Shown one piece after another: positions 17,237-24,180 of a stretch of 55,839 nucleotides of DNA. Source of the stretch: JBHICC01 sp046759385 (GTDB taxonomy: Bacteria > Pseudomonadota > Gammaproteobacteria > Acidiferrobacterales > SPGG2). The number at the start of each line of letters is the position of its first letter. The first letter of the stretch is position 1. The translations under genes and the position numbers were made by a program. Below the pieces are notes generated by a model. The model worked only from the letters and a program-made list of their open reading frames with translations, ran no database searches and had not been told where the DNA came from. Location: NCBI GenBank assembly GCA_046759385.1, contig JBHICC010000015.1, forward strand, positions 1 to 55,839. The letters are read 5' to 3'.

Positions 17237-18253
17237 TCAAGCTGCTAAACTTTTCGGCACCACCGCCACACCTTCATCGCGCATCACCTTATCGAGCAGC
17301 TTCGTGCACGCATAGACCGCATCGATATGCGGCGTTGGTGTCTCCGTAAGTCGGCCAAGCTCAACGATTGCGCCAACAAGCGCCTCGATCTCCAGCGCGC
17401 GTCCGGCCTCGACGTCTTGTAGCATCGAGGTCTTATGCTTGCCCACGCTTTCCGCACCGGCGATACGTTTCTCGATCGTGTGGCGGAAGGTGATGTCGAG
17501 CTTGTTTGCGATCGCCTGCGCCTCTCCCATCATTCTGGCAGCAAGCTCGCGCGTAGGCGTGAACTGGCAGATATCGACCAATGTCGCTTGTGTCAATGCG
17601 CTGATCGGGTTGAAGGAGAGATTGCCCCAGGCTTTGAGCCAGATCTCGGAGCGTATGTTGTCCAGCACGAACGACTTGAAGCCAGCGCCGACGAACATCT
17701 GCTGTATCCGTTCGACCCGCTCGCTTTGTGAACCGTCGAGCTCGCCAATGGGAAAGCGGTTGCCTTCCACGTGCTTGATTACGCCGGGCTGAATCACTTC
17801 CGCTGCCGGATAGACGACGCAGCCGATAATCCGAGCCGCCTCGATGTTCGCCTCGATGGTACCGTCCGGGTCCACGGATTCGAGGCGACGGCCGTCCAAC
17901 TCACCGCCGTGCTTCTGGAAGTACCACCAGGGAATCCCATTCTGGATCGTGAGCACCGTCGTGTCCGGTCCGAAAAGCGCGCGCATCTTCGGGGCAATCG
18001 GCGGGATCTGGTAGGCCTTAACAGCGATGACAACCAGGTCCTGTGGACCCGTTTTGGCCATATTTTCAACGGCTTTCGTGTCACGGGCGACAACCTCCTG
18101 CCCATCATGCATCAGCACCTTGAGCCCGTTCTTATTGATTGCATCGAGGTGCGGTCCGGGGCGCTCGATGAAGGTGACGTCCTCACCCACCAAGGAAAAC
18201 TTGGCACCCATCAACCCTCCAATCGCGCCTGCACCGATTACACAAATCTTCAT
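17237..18253 (-). CDS. Ketopantoate reductase-like (ApbA/PanE-family) dehydrogenase
   Basis: NADPH-dependent 2-oxoacid reductase fold, 338 residues. The N-terminal Rossmann motif reads GAGAIGG (7-13). A core QNGIPWWYF, a LKAWGNLSFNPISALT segment with the catalytic Lys region, and a C-terminal helical domain with GKHKTSMLQDVEAGRALEIEAL follow. True PanE proteins are about 300 residues and lack the WWYF signature. This subgroup is widespread in catabolic clusters and its substrate is not settled. A close paralog lies at 40315-41373. GGAG precedes the ATG. It follows the FAH-family gene by 74 bases on the same strand, so the two may share an operon. Confidence 0.88.
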   Translation of the reverse strand: MKICVIGAGAIGGLMGAKFSLVGEDVTFIERPGPHLDAINKNGLKVLMHDGQEVVARDTKAVENMAKTGPQDLVVIAVKAYQIPPIAPKMRALFGPDTTVLTIQNGIPWWYFQKHGGELDGRRLESVDPDGTIEANIEAARIIGCVVYPAAEVIQPGVIKHVEGNRFPIGELDGSQSERVERIQQMFVGAGFKSFVLDNIRSEIWLKAWGNLSFNPISALTQATLVDICQFTPTRELAARMMGEAQAIANKLDITFRHTIEKRIAGAESVGKHKTSMLQDVEAGRALEIEALVGAIVELGRLTETPTPHIDAVYACTKLLDKVMRDEGVAVVPKSLAA

Positions 18254-18327
18254 CTCTCTCTCCTTTTCTGGGCAAAGTCTGTGAAGGTCAATTATCCAAC
18301 GTTCTTTGCTTTATATAGCACTGTGAT

Positions 18328-19095
18328 TTACTCGAAGGCGTTGCTCAACCGACCGATGCCCTCGATCTCAACTTCGATCTTGCTCCCAGGCTTTAATGAG
18401 CCCACCCCCAAGGAGGTCCCGCAGGTAATAACGTCGCCGGGATACATCGTCAGGTCCTGTGAGATCAGGCTCACGAGCCGCAGAGGCGGAAATATCATGT
18501 CACTTACCGGGTAGTTTTGTCGTTCCTCCTCATTGAGATACGTCTTGATCGACAACTCCATCGGATTCAGGCTGGTCGCGACTACCGGGCCAAACGGACC
18601 AAACGTGTCGAAGCTCTTGGCGCGTGTCCATTGAGCGAACGACGAATCCTTATTAATAAGTTCAAATCCTGTCACGTCGTTGACACATGTATAACCGAAC
18701 ACATATTGCTCGGCGTCGGCCTCGGAAACTTCACGGCACTCCTTTCCGATGACCACCCCCAGCTCGCCCTCAAACACGATCCGGCCACCGTAAGAATTGG
18801 GGCGGCGTATGGTTTCGCCGGGCGCGAGAAACGAGCTCGCCGACTTAATGAACCAAAGCGGCTCCTCGGGGATGCTGAAATTAAACTTGGCCGCGAGCGC
18901 GTGGAAGTTATTCCACAGCGCCACCATCTTCGATGCTGGCGTCGGAGTAAGAAGTTTGACGTCGCTTAATGGGACCGTTTCTGACGTGGCATCGGGCGAA
19001 TCAAACATACTTCCCCGATGAACAGTGATGGCGCCGTTTTCAAGCGTGCCAAACTTAGCGGCGCCGGCGTGTTCGAACCGGATCCAATGAGTCAT
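18328..19095 (-). CDS. Fumarylacetoacetate hydrolase (FAH)-family protein
   Basis: Metal-dependent hydrolase, hydratase or decarboxylase of 2-oxo/acylpyruvate compounds, about 255 residues. Metal-ligand acidic residues appear in FEGELGVVIG and in the downstream FGYTCVNDVT segment. The C-terminal GDVITCGTSLGVG is typical of the HpaG/FAHD subgroup. A longer open frame exists upstream, but ATG 19095 (MTHWIRFEH) has AGGAGG six bases before it and is the true start. It probably acts with the reductase downstream in aromatic or oxoacid breakdown. Exact substrate unknown. Confidence 0.92.
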   Translation of the reverse strand: MTHWIRFEHAGAAKFGTLENGAITVHRGSMFDSPDATSETVPLSDVKLLTPTPASKMVALWNNFHALAAKFNFSIPEEPLWFIKSASSFLAPGETIRRPNSYGGRIVFEGELGVVIGKECREVSEADAEQYVFGYTCVNDVTGFELINKDSSFAQWTRAKSFDTFGPFGPVVATSLNPMELSIKTYLNEEERQNYPVSDMIFPPLRLVSLISQDLTMYPGDVITCGTSLGVGSLKPGSKIEVEIEGIGRLSNAFE

Positions 19096-19340
19096 GCTAA
19101 CCTCCTCCGCCGTTCTGTTTTGCTTTATTTGTTTGGATGTCTGCGTTCGCGGTCTGTCCCTGCTGCACTCTCTCAGACGGCGGCTCTGTTCTTGGGCAAC
19201 AGCTAGGAGCGCCGCATCTGGCACCAACACCGGTGCTTGAGCCCCCGACTCGCGGTAGCGCTAATTTTAGCGGGAGTGCCCCCCGTCAAGCGATAGCGCG
19301 GTGAAGCGGGTGTAATCAGTATAGGGACCCGGTAAAGGAG

Positions 19341-19550
19341 TCAAATCTTGCGGGAATTGGCCTGTCGCGGTGGGCAGAGAGCGGAGCCGTAGGAGCAAAA
19401 TACGCAGCAGTCCGCCGGCTTGGGCTTGAGCAGCGCCCCGCACCCCGAACACTCGTAAAAGTACAGACAACGGTCGGCGGGCATAATCTCGGTCTTGCGA
19501 GTCCCACAATGCGGGCAGGTTACGGTCGAATGCCGCTGAATAGACGTCAA
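19341..19550 (-). CDS. GDCCxC-type cysteine-rich protein of the mer cluster
   Basis: Small cytoplasmic protein of 69 residues with two zinc-ribbon-like cysteine pairs (TCPHCG and ECSGCG) and the family core KPADCCVFCSYGSALCPP. The usual core has GDCC, here ADCC. Proteins of this type often sit beside merF or merT and are annotated GDCCVxC-domain proteins; a metal-handling role is inferred, not proven. The most likely start is TTG 19550, preceded by GAAGGA; longer forms would overlap merF. It begins 10 bases after the merF stop, in the same operon. Confidence 0.85.
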   Translation of the reverse strand: MTSIQRHSTVTCPHCGTRKTEIMPADRCLYFYECSGCGALLKPKPADCCVFCSYGSALCPPRQANSRKI

Positions 19551-19560
19551 AGCCGGTCCT

Positions 19561-19779
19561 TCACGTGCGCTCGCCACGCCTGCGTGACCGCTTGATGAGA
19601 GCGTACGCCGTGAGGGCAGCAAAGAGCACTAATGCCGGTAGCAACACATAGTCCAGCCAGGCGAGCCAGGCAGACAGGCCTAACCCACCCAACAGCAGCA
19701 CCAAGGCGGGTGTAAAGCAGCACACGACGGCAACGACCGTTCCTACAATGCCGGTACGCAGAAGGGCTCGCTTTGACAT
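19561..19779 (-). CDS. merF: MerF mercuric ion transport protein
   Basis: Small inner-membrane importer of Hg(II), 72 residues. Two helices are visible (about 8-28 and 38-60). The vicinal pair Cys20-Cys21 in VVCCFTPALVLLLG is the MerF/MerT signature. The conserved DYVLLPALVLFAALTAYAL follows. The second, C-terminal cysteine pair found in plasmid MerF proteins is absent: the chain ends in RSRRRGERT. It is transcribed divergently from merR through the operator at 19787-19817. No merA, merP or merT is in view, so reduction would need an enzyme encoded elsewhere. Confidence 0.9.
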   Translation of the reverse strand: MSKRALLRTGIVGTVVAVVCCFTPALVLLLGGLGLSAWLAWLDYVLLPALVLFAALTAYALIKRSRRRGERT

Positions 19780-19786
19780 CAGTGGT

Positions 19787-19817
19787 ACTATAGAACCCGT
19801 AGTGACTACAGGTTCAA
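19787..19817 (-). promoter_or_regulatory. MerR-type promoter/operator with 19-bp spacer
   Basis: Read on the minus strand: TTGAAC (-35, plus positions 19812-19817), a 19-base spacer, then TATAGT (-10, 19787-19792). The spacer holds a dyad whose plus-strand form is CCCGTAGT-G-ACTACAGG (19796-19812), with one mismatch between its 8-bp arms. The overlong 19-bp spacer with a central dyad is the hallmark of promoters that MerR regulators activate by DNA distortion. It drives merF and the cysteine-rich gene, and overlaps the region just before the merR start. Confidence 0.85.
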
Positions 19818-19823
19818 TAGCTC

Positions 19824-20237
19824 ATGACACACAGCGAGATCTTTTCTATTGGCGTATTGGCAAGCCGCACCGCCACCAATGTCGAGACCATTCGCTACTA
19901 CGAGCGCGTAGGGCTGCTGCCGGAGCCGCCGCGTACGGCGGGCGGTCACCGTCTGTACAGGGAAGATCACCTCAAACAGCTGCTGTTCATACGGCGCAGC
20001 CGCGCGTTAGGGTTCACGTTGGAGCAGGTGCGGGTGCTCGTGCGGCTCGCACAAGCGAACGACTATTCCTGCGACGAGGTGAAGGCCATCACCCGAGAGC
20101 AGCTTGAGCATGTGAGGCGTAAACGTGCTGATCTCAAGCGGCTCGAGAGTGTCTTGGCTGAAATGGTGGCCCAGTGTGAAAACGGTGTCGTGCCGGCGTG
20201 CCCCGTAATCGATGCCCTGTATCGTGCAGACAGCTGA
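19824..20237 (+). CDS. merR: MerR-family regulator, mercury-type
   Basis: Metal-responsive activator/repressor of 137 residues. An N-terminal winged helix (FSIGVLASRTATNVETIRYYERVGLL) is followed by the dimerisation coiled coil and a metal-binding C-terminus. Three cysteines match the mercury-type pattern: Cys83 (DYSCDE), Cys118 and Cys126 (QCENGVVPACPVI). In classical MerR the last two are nine residues apart; here they are eight, so the effector could be Hg(II) or another thiophilic metal. It is divergent from merF across the dyad it should bind. No convincing promoter of its own was found. Confidence 0.9.
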   Translation: MTHSEIFSIGVLASRTATNVETIRYYERVGLLPEPPRTAGGHRLYREDHLKQLLFIRRSRALGFTLEQVRVLVRLAQANDYSCDEVKAITREQLEHVRRKRADLKRLESVLAEMVAQCENGVVPACPVIDALYRADS

Positions 20238-20431
20238 ATACGGCGCTGGGCTTGAAGGCACCAAAAAGGTGGCTCGCGATGTGGCAGTTGCGTGTTTACG
20301 TGCGCGACTTGCCGTATTGACCATCCCGTCAGCTGGAAAAGCTTGTCGCGGCTTGCCACTCTGAATCAGATTGGCAGCGGCTGCGGCACGCTGTAGAACG
20401 CCGGCATCTCCCCTGGCCCCGAAATAGAGAG

Positions 20432-20472
20432 TTGACAGTGGGTATATTTGGGAATAAAATCCCAAATATACC
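20432..20472 (+). promoter_or_regulatory. Promoter with palindromic operator over the -10 box (copy 1)
   Basis: TTGACA (20432-20437), a 17-base spacer and TAAAAT (20455-20460) form a near-perfect sigma70 promoter. A perfect 13-bp inverted repeat, GGTATATTTGGGA (20441-20453), the loop ATAAAA and TCCCAAATATACC (20460-20472), covers the spacer, the -10 box and the likely start of transcription near 20467. The core TTTGGGA-N6-TCCCAAA recurs at 20981-21000 in the same register relative to the -10 box, which points to one shared repressor. Confidence 0.75.
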
Positions 20473-20498
20473 AAATACGCCACCCACCGACAGGCGTG

Positions 20499-20876
20499 AT
20501 GAACATCTTCCGCAAATCTTGCCCCGAATGTGCAGCGGCCCTGAGCAGACCGGCAACGGCATGTCCATGTGGCTATATCTTCAAGGAGGCAAGCGCGGTA
20601 GTGGCGTCCCATAGCCTGCAGCAATTGGTCGAGGAAGAGAGATTATATGGCGAGTACTTGCGGGCCCGGGCACGGCAGGCCCTCGAAGCTGCTGCAGTAG
20701 CCGCTGATGCTGCCGCGCGGGATCCAGAGAATAGCTATAAGGCCGTGCGAGCGCGCGAAGGCGTGCGGGTAGCCGAAGACGCCACCGCGCAGCTTGCCGC
20801 GCAGATAACCCGAGCCGGTAAATTGGCCAAGCTGACCAAGCGGAGCGCGCCAACTCAGCCCACGCTACAGGAATAG
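20499..20876 (+). CDS. Zinc-ribbon plus Ala-rich coiled-coil protein, unknown function
   Basis: A 125-residue protein beginning MNIFRKSCPECAAAL. Four cysteines (CPEC, then CPCG) make a short zinc-ribbon-like head in the first 26 residues. The rest is Ala/Glu/Arg-rich and helical, with a likely coiled coil from about residue 45 to 105, and a Lys/Thr-rich tail. No signal peptide or membrane helix is present, so it should be cytoplasmic. ATG 20499 lies about 32 bases after the start of transcription predicted from the palindromic promoter. I do not recognise the family. It shares its operator type with the DUF6502-DUF5666 operon next to it. Confidence 0.7.
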   Translation: MNIFRKSCPECAAALSRPATACPCGYIFKEASAVVASHSLQQLVEEERLYGEYLRARARQALEAAAVAADAAARDPENSYKAVRAREGVRVAEDATAQLAAQITRAGKLAKLTKRSAPTQPTLQE

Positions 20877-20964
20877 AGGAGGCGGGTGAGTCACTCCCCC
20901 GCTTGATCTTGCCTTTCTATCGCAGAAGTGAGCGCTGTACCACCAAAGGTAGGGAAACCCTTTA

Positions 20965-21000
20965 TTGACAGATCGTCTAGTTTGGGAATATGGTCCCAAA
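20965..21000 (+). promoter_or_regulatory. Promoter with palindromic operator over the -10 box (copy 2)
   Basis: TTGACA (20965-20970), an 18-base spacer and TATGGT (20989-20994). TTTGGGA (20981-20987) and TCCCAAA (20994-21000) flank a 6-base gap, and the -10 box begins at the second base of that gap exactly as in copy 1. Transcription would start near 21001, only about four bases before the ATG at 21005, so the message would be almost leaderless. Confidence 0.65.
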
Positions 21001-21004
21001 AATC

Positions 21005-21868
21005 ATGACCGAATCTGTTAAGCAACGGCTTGCTACAACGCCAGCGCAGGAACACCGCTACGTCTTATCCGCGGCCGTGCGCAGGCTACTGCACCCATTG
21101 GTGCGTATCTTGCTCCGGTGCGGCATTCCTTATGGTCTGTTCGCCGATCTCGCCAAGCAGACCTATGTTGACATCGCGTCGAAGGAATTCGAGATACCGG
21201 GACGAAAGCAAACTGTTTCCCGGGTCTCTATCATCACGGGGCTGACGCGCAAGGAGATTACACGTATCCGCGAGCTCGAGGACCGCGATGCGGCGGCCGC
21301 TGCCGAGCGCTACAACCGCGCGGCCCGCGTGATCACTGGCTGGATTCGTGACAAGCGATTTGCCGACGACGATGGACAACCCGCGCTGCTGCCGATGGAA
21401 GGCGAGGGTGCGACCTTTACCCGGCTCGTCAGAGAGTACAGTGGCGATGTGCCGCCACGCGCGATCCTGGATGAGCTGATACACGTCGGCGCCGTGGAAC
21501 AACTGCCGGATAGCCGCATTCGCTTACTAACACGGGCTTATGTCCCGCGCGATAGTAAAGCGGACAAACTCGACATTTTGGGCACGGATGTCTGCTACCT
21601 CATCGACACGATCGATCACAACGTGCACGTCGTTGATGCGGAGCCACGGTTTCAGCGCAAGGTAGCCTATGACAACTTGCCCGTGCAGGTGTTAGAGGAG
21701 CTGCGTCAGATGAGCGCTAACGAAGCGCAGGCGTTGCTGGAGAAGATCGACCGCTGGATGGCCGGACACGATCGCGACACTAACCCATCTGTCGCTGGTA
21801 CCGGCCGCAAGCGGGCGGGAATCGGGATTTACTACTTTGAGGAAGATTTTGAGGAGGAGCAGTCATGA
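21005..21868 (+). CDS. DUF6502-family protein
   Basis: Protein of 287 residues with the family pattern LHPLVRILLRCGIPYGLFADLAKQTYVDIA, then a helix-turn-helix-like stretch (RKQTVSRVSIITGLTRKEITRI, about 60-85) and a basic region RAARVITGWIRDKRF. The C-terminus is acidic (EEDFEEEQS). The family has no assigned function; the HTH-like part makes DNA binding plausible. An in-frame ATG at 20990 lies within the -10 box, so ATG 21005 is preferred. The stop overlaps the DUF5666 start by 4 bases (ATGA); these two families are commonly found as neighbours. It could be the repressor that reads its own palindrome, which is inference. Confidence 0.85.
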   Translation: MTESVKQRLATTPAQEHRYVLSAAVRRLLHPLVRILLRCGIPYGLFADLAKQTYVDIASKEFEIPGRKQTVSRVSIITGLTRKEITRIRELEDRDAAAAAERYNRAARVITGWIRDKRFADDDGQPALLPMEGEGATFTRLVREYSGDVPPRAILDELIHVGAVEQLPDSRIRLLTRAYVPRDSKADKLDILGTDVCYLIDTIDHNVHVVDAEPRFQRKVAYDNLPVQVLEELRQMSANEAQALLEKIDRWMAGHDRDTNPSVAGTGRKRAGIGIYYFEEDFEEEQS

Positions 21869-23418
21869 TTAACGGGGCCATTCGTAAAGTTTTGGTGGCT
21901 TCCTTATTGGTCTTGTTGACTGCCTCCTGCGGTGGCGGCGGTGGTGACGGAACCGTTGCCAGCGGCGGTATTGGCGGTACCGGTATCAGTCATGGATCCG
22001 TCACGGGTTTTGGCAGCATCTTCGTGAACGGCTCGCGGCTCAATGTCAGCAACGCCTCAATTACGATAGATGATACTGCGGCGTCTGAGGACGAAATTAA
22101 ACTAGGCATGGTAGTTACGGCAATTGTTGACCTGAGCAGCAGCGCGGCGATCATAGTGGAAGCCGATGGCGGTCTAGACGGACCAATTACGAGCGCCCCG
22201 CAACCCGATGCAGACGGCAATACCAAGACGTTCACTGTGCTAGGTACAACTGTGGTTGTTGAGAAGAACGACACTGTCTTTGATAACGCCGATCCGTCGT
22301 TCAATTTCGATACGATTGCGCTGAACGATATTGTCGATATCCATGGTTTCTTCGATAACATGGACCAATTCATCGCTAAGCGCATCGAGAGAAAAGGTGT
22401 GTTCTCCGGTGCTCCCCTACAGGTAGAAGTCAAGGGCACGATTGAAGGGTTGGTTAATGGCAGCAATGTATTTAGTTTTCAGATCCGTGCATTGACCATC
22501 ACAGGTGATGCGGCCACCGATCTATCAGACGTGCCCGGCGGGCTTGCCAATGGGCTGTTCGTGGAGGTGAAGGGCGATCTTCAGTCTGATGGGACTGTCC
22601 ACGCCAATTCAGTAGAACTCGAAGGCCTCGACCAGGGCATTGAAGTCGATGAGGTGAGCGCGCAGGGTATCGTAACAGACTGTCCGCCAACACCGCCTTG
22701 TGACAACTTTACCTTGAATACTGGCGTCGGCCCTGTGCCGGTTAGGATACTGCCGGGTGCTACGTTCGAACCGGTCGGCCTGGTTCTCACCAATGGGCTT
22801 GAAGTGGAAGTCGAAGGCCGCGTGAACAACGGTGTTTTGGAAGCGTTTGAGGTCGAAGCACGTGGCGGCGATATAAAGATCGAAGCCACAGTAGTGGCTG
22901 TCGACCCCCAAGGCACCAGTCAGAACGGTACGGTAGAGCTTGCTATCGCCCCGGATCCAATGAATCCGGCCACCACCCAGACCCTCGTCGTACACGTCAA
23001 CCAACAAACGCGCACTGAGGACGATACCGGAGCGGATCCCACGCCCCCGTCGTTCGATCTCGGCGACATCGGTCAAGGAGATTTCCTGGAAATCAGGGCG
23101 TTCAAGGATGGTACCGGAGATATCATTGCGACCCGCCTCGAGCGGGATGATCCGGACGATGTCATCCTACAAGGAGCTAAGGATGACTATAGCGCCAACA
23201 CGGGTACCGGGGTCATCAGGTTACTGGACATCGAATTTGCAACGAATGCCGCGACACAGTTCGAAGATGCCGATGATAACCCTGTGGCCACTTTGGCTGA
23301 CTTCGATGGTCTTGTCCAAAGCGGCGTGTGCGCCCTGGTTAAGGTCAAAGATAAGGATGATGTGCCAGTAGATGGTTTGGGTGATGGCACGGCGGACGAG
23401 GTCGACTGCGAGAATTAG
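21865..23418 (+). CDS. DUF5666-domain exported lipoprotein
   Basis: A 517-residue protein with a lipoprotein signal (hydrophobic stretch, then LTASCGGGGG with Cys as the probable lipidated residue). The mature part starts with a Gly-rich GGIGGTGIS-type linker, then repeats of the DUF5666 module: SVTGFGSIFVNG and later copies with small beta-rich, OB-like units that include phrases such as VEVKGDL and LEVEVEGRV. It has few positive charges and many Asp/Thr, as expected for a cell-envelope protein. It is translationally coupled to the DUF6502 gene. Function unknown; an envelope or surface role is inferred from the signal alone. Confidence 0.85.
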   Translation: MINGAIRKVLVASLLVLLTASCGGGGGDGTVASGGIGGTGISHGSVTGFGSIFVNGSRLNVSNASITIDDTAASEDEIKLGMVVTAIVDLSSSAAIIVEADGGLDGPITSAPQPDADGNTKTFTVLGTTVVVEKNDTVFDNADPSFNFDTIALNDIVDIHGFFDNMDQFIAKRIERKGVFSGAPLQVEVKGTIEGLVNGSNVFSFQIRALTITGDAATDLSDVPGGLANGLFVEVKGDLQSDGTVHANSVELEGLDQGIEVDEVSAQGIVTDCPPTPPCDNFTLNTGVGPVPVRILPGATFEPVGLVLTNGLEVEVEGRVNNGVLEAFEVEARGGDIKIEATVVAVDPQGTSQNGTVELAIAPDPMNPATTQTLVVHVNQQTRTEDDTGADPTPPSFDLGDIGQGDFLEIRAFKDGTGDIIATRLERDDPDDVILQGAKDDYSANTGTGVIRLLDIEFATNAATQFEDADDNPVATLADFDGLVQSGVCALVKVKDKDDVPVDGLGDGTADEVDCEN

Positions 23419-23526
23419 TTGCATGATCGCGCGCGACGACCATCCACCGTGCAACCTCGCATAGCGATCCATTAGGAAAATATGTCCCAGCCGCAGGGAT
23501 GCGGCGACCTCCACGCCAGCAGCGCG

Positions 23527-23883
23527 TTAATTAACAGCACTAGCGGATGAAGGCTTAGAGTGGAGCTCGGTAACGTTCACGCCGGGGATGTGCGTGATCG
23601 TGGTCGGCACGTCGAACGTTACGCCGCCGTCGGGAACACGTTCGGGCAACGGATCCGCGATGTGCCAACCGCGGTGCCTAAGAAAAGACGCGAGTTCGCC
23701 TTCGATGAGCAAATCCATTAATAACGCGTGTTGTAGATCGAAGATCGTGGCGCAGAGCCGGTCCCAGGTATCGCCGGCCGCACTTCGGCCGAGCGCATCA
23801 CAGACAGCGACCCAGCCATCGGTTTCGGTATCACGGTAGGCGCGCCACTCAATCTGGGCGTTTGGCTGAAAGCGAACAATCAT
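23527..23883 (-). CDS. HicB-like small protein
   Basis: A 118-residue cytoplasmic protein. The central part (DGWVAVCDALGRSAAGDTWDRLCATIFDLQHALL) resembles the HicB antitoxin fold: a two-strand start with a short helix that begins after a GDT/GET motif. The C-terminal part GVTFDVPTTITHIPGVNV is not a standard DNA-binding domain. No HicA-like toxin gene (about 60 residues, with a catalytic His) is found beside it. It may be an orphan HicB-fold protein and not a toxin-antitoxin partner. Single gene, no operon evident. Confidence 0.55.
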   Translation of the reverse strand: MIVRFQPNAQIEWRAYRDTETDGWVAVCDALGRSAAGDTWDRLCATIFDLQHALLMDLLIEGELASFLRHRGWHIADPLPERVPDGGVTFDVPTTITHIPGVNVTELHSKPSSASAVN

Positions 23884-24180
23884 CAGTTTTTTCTGTTTTC
23901 TTGCTCTTGTTTATTTCGCGCGGAGGCCGAGGTTCCCAAGCGCACAAAAAAGTCGCCGCGACCGATCGAACAAGCCCCCGGGCGTCCGACCGGCGCGCGG
24001 CCTAGCGAGCAAATGCCCACACCAAGTTACGGAGGATTACTAGGCTAGATACTGTATACAATATACCAGATCGTTGCAAAACGAATCAGCTTTAGAATCA
24101 TTCCAAGTTCGTAACGATCCTACATAGCTCAGGCCATCTCAGAGTGCAGCAGGGACAAACCGCATTGCCGACGGTCTTTT
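23884..24180. other. Gene-free stretch between converging/tandem minus-strand genes
   Basis: About 300 bases without a supportable gene, AT-richer than its flanks. An imperfect palindrome around 24050-24073 (ACTGTATACAATATACCAG) resembles an operator, but it does not fit LexA spacing. It would lie upstream of the HicB-like gene, which is transcribed to the left. Confidence 0.35.

Noticed and set aside
19259..19272. Palindrome CGCTAA-TT-TTAGCG as an operator
   Set aside because: Short arms, no promoter around it and no clear target gene; could be chance.
19773..19794. TTGACA and TATAGA as a merR promoter on the plus strand
   Set aside because: The spacer is ten bases; the TATAGA overlaps the merF -10 box.
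20878..20910. Terminator after the zinc-ribbon gene
   Set aside because: The GCGGG/CCCGC stem has mismatches and there is no clean T tract.
24050..24073. LexA (SOS) box near ACTGTATACAATATACCAG
   Set aside because: The CTG and CAG halves are 12 bases apart instead of ten and no SOS gene is nearby.
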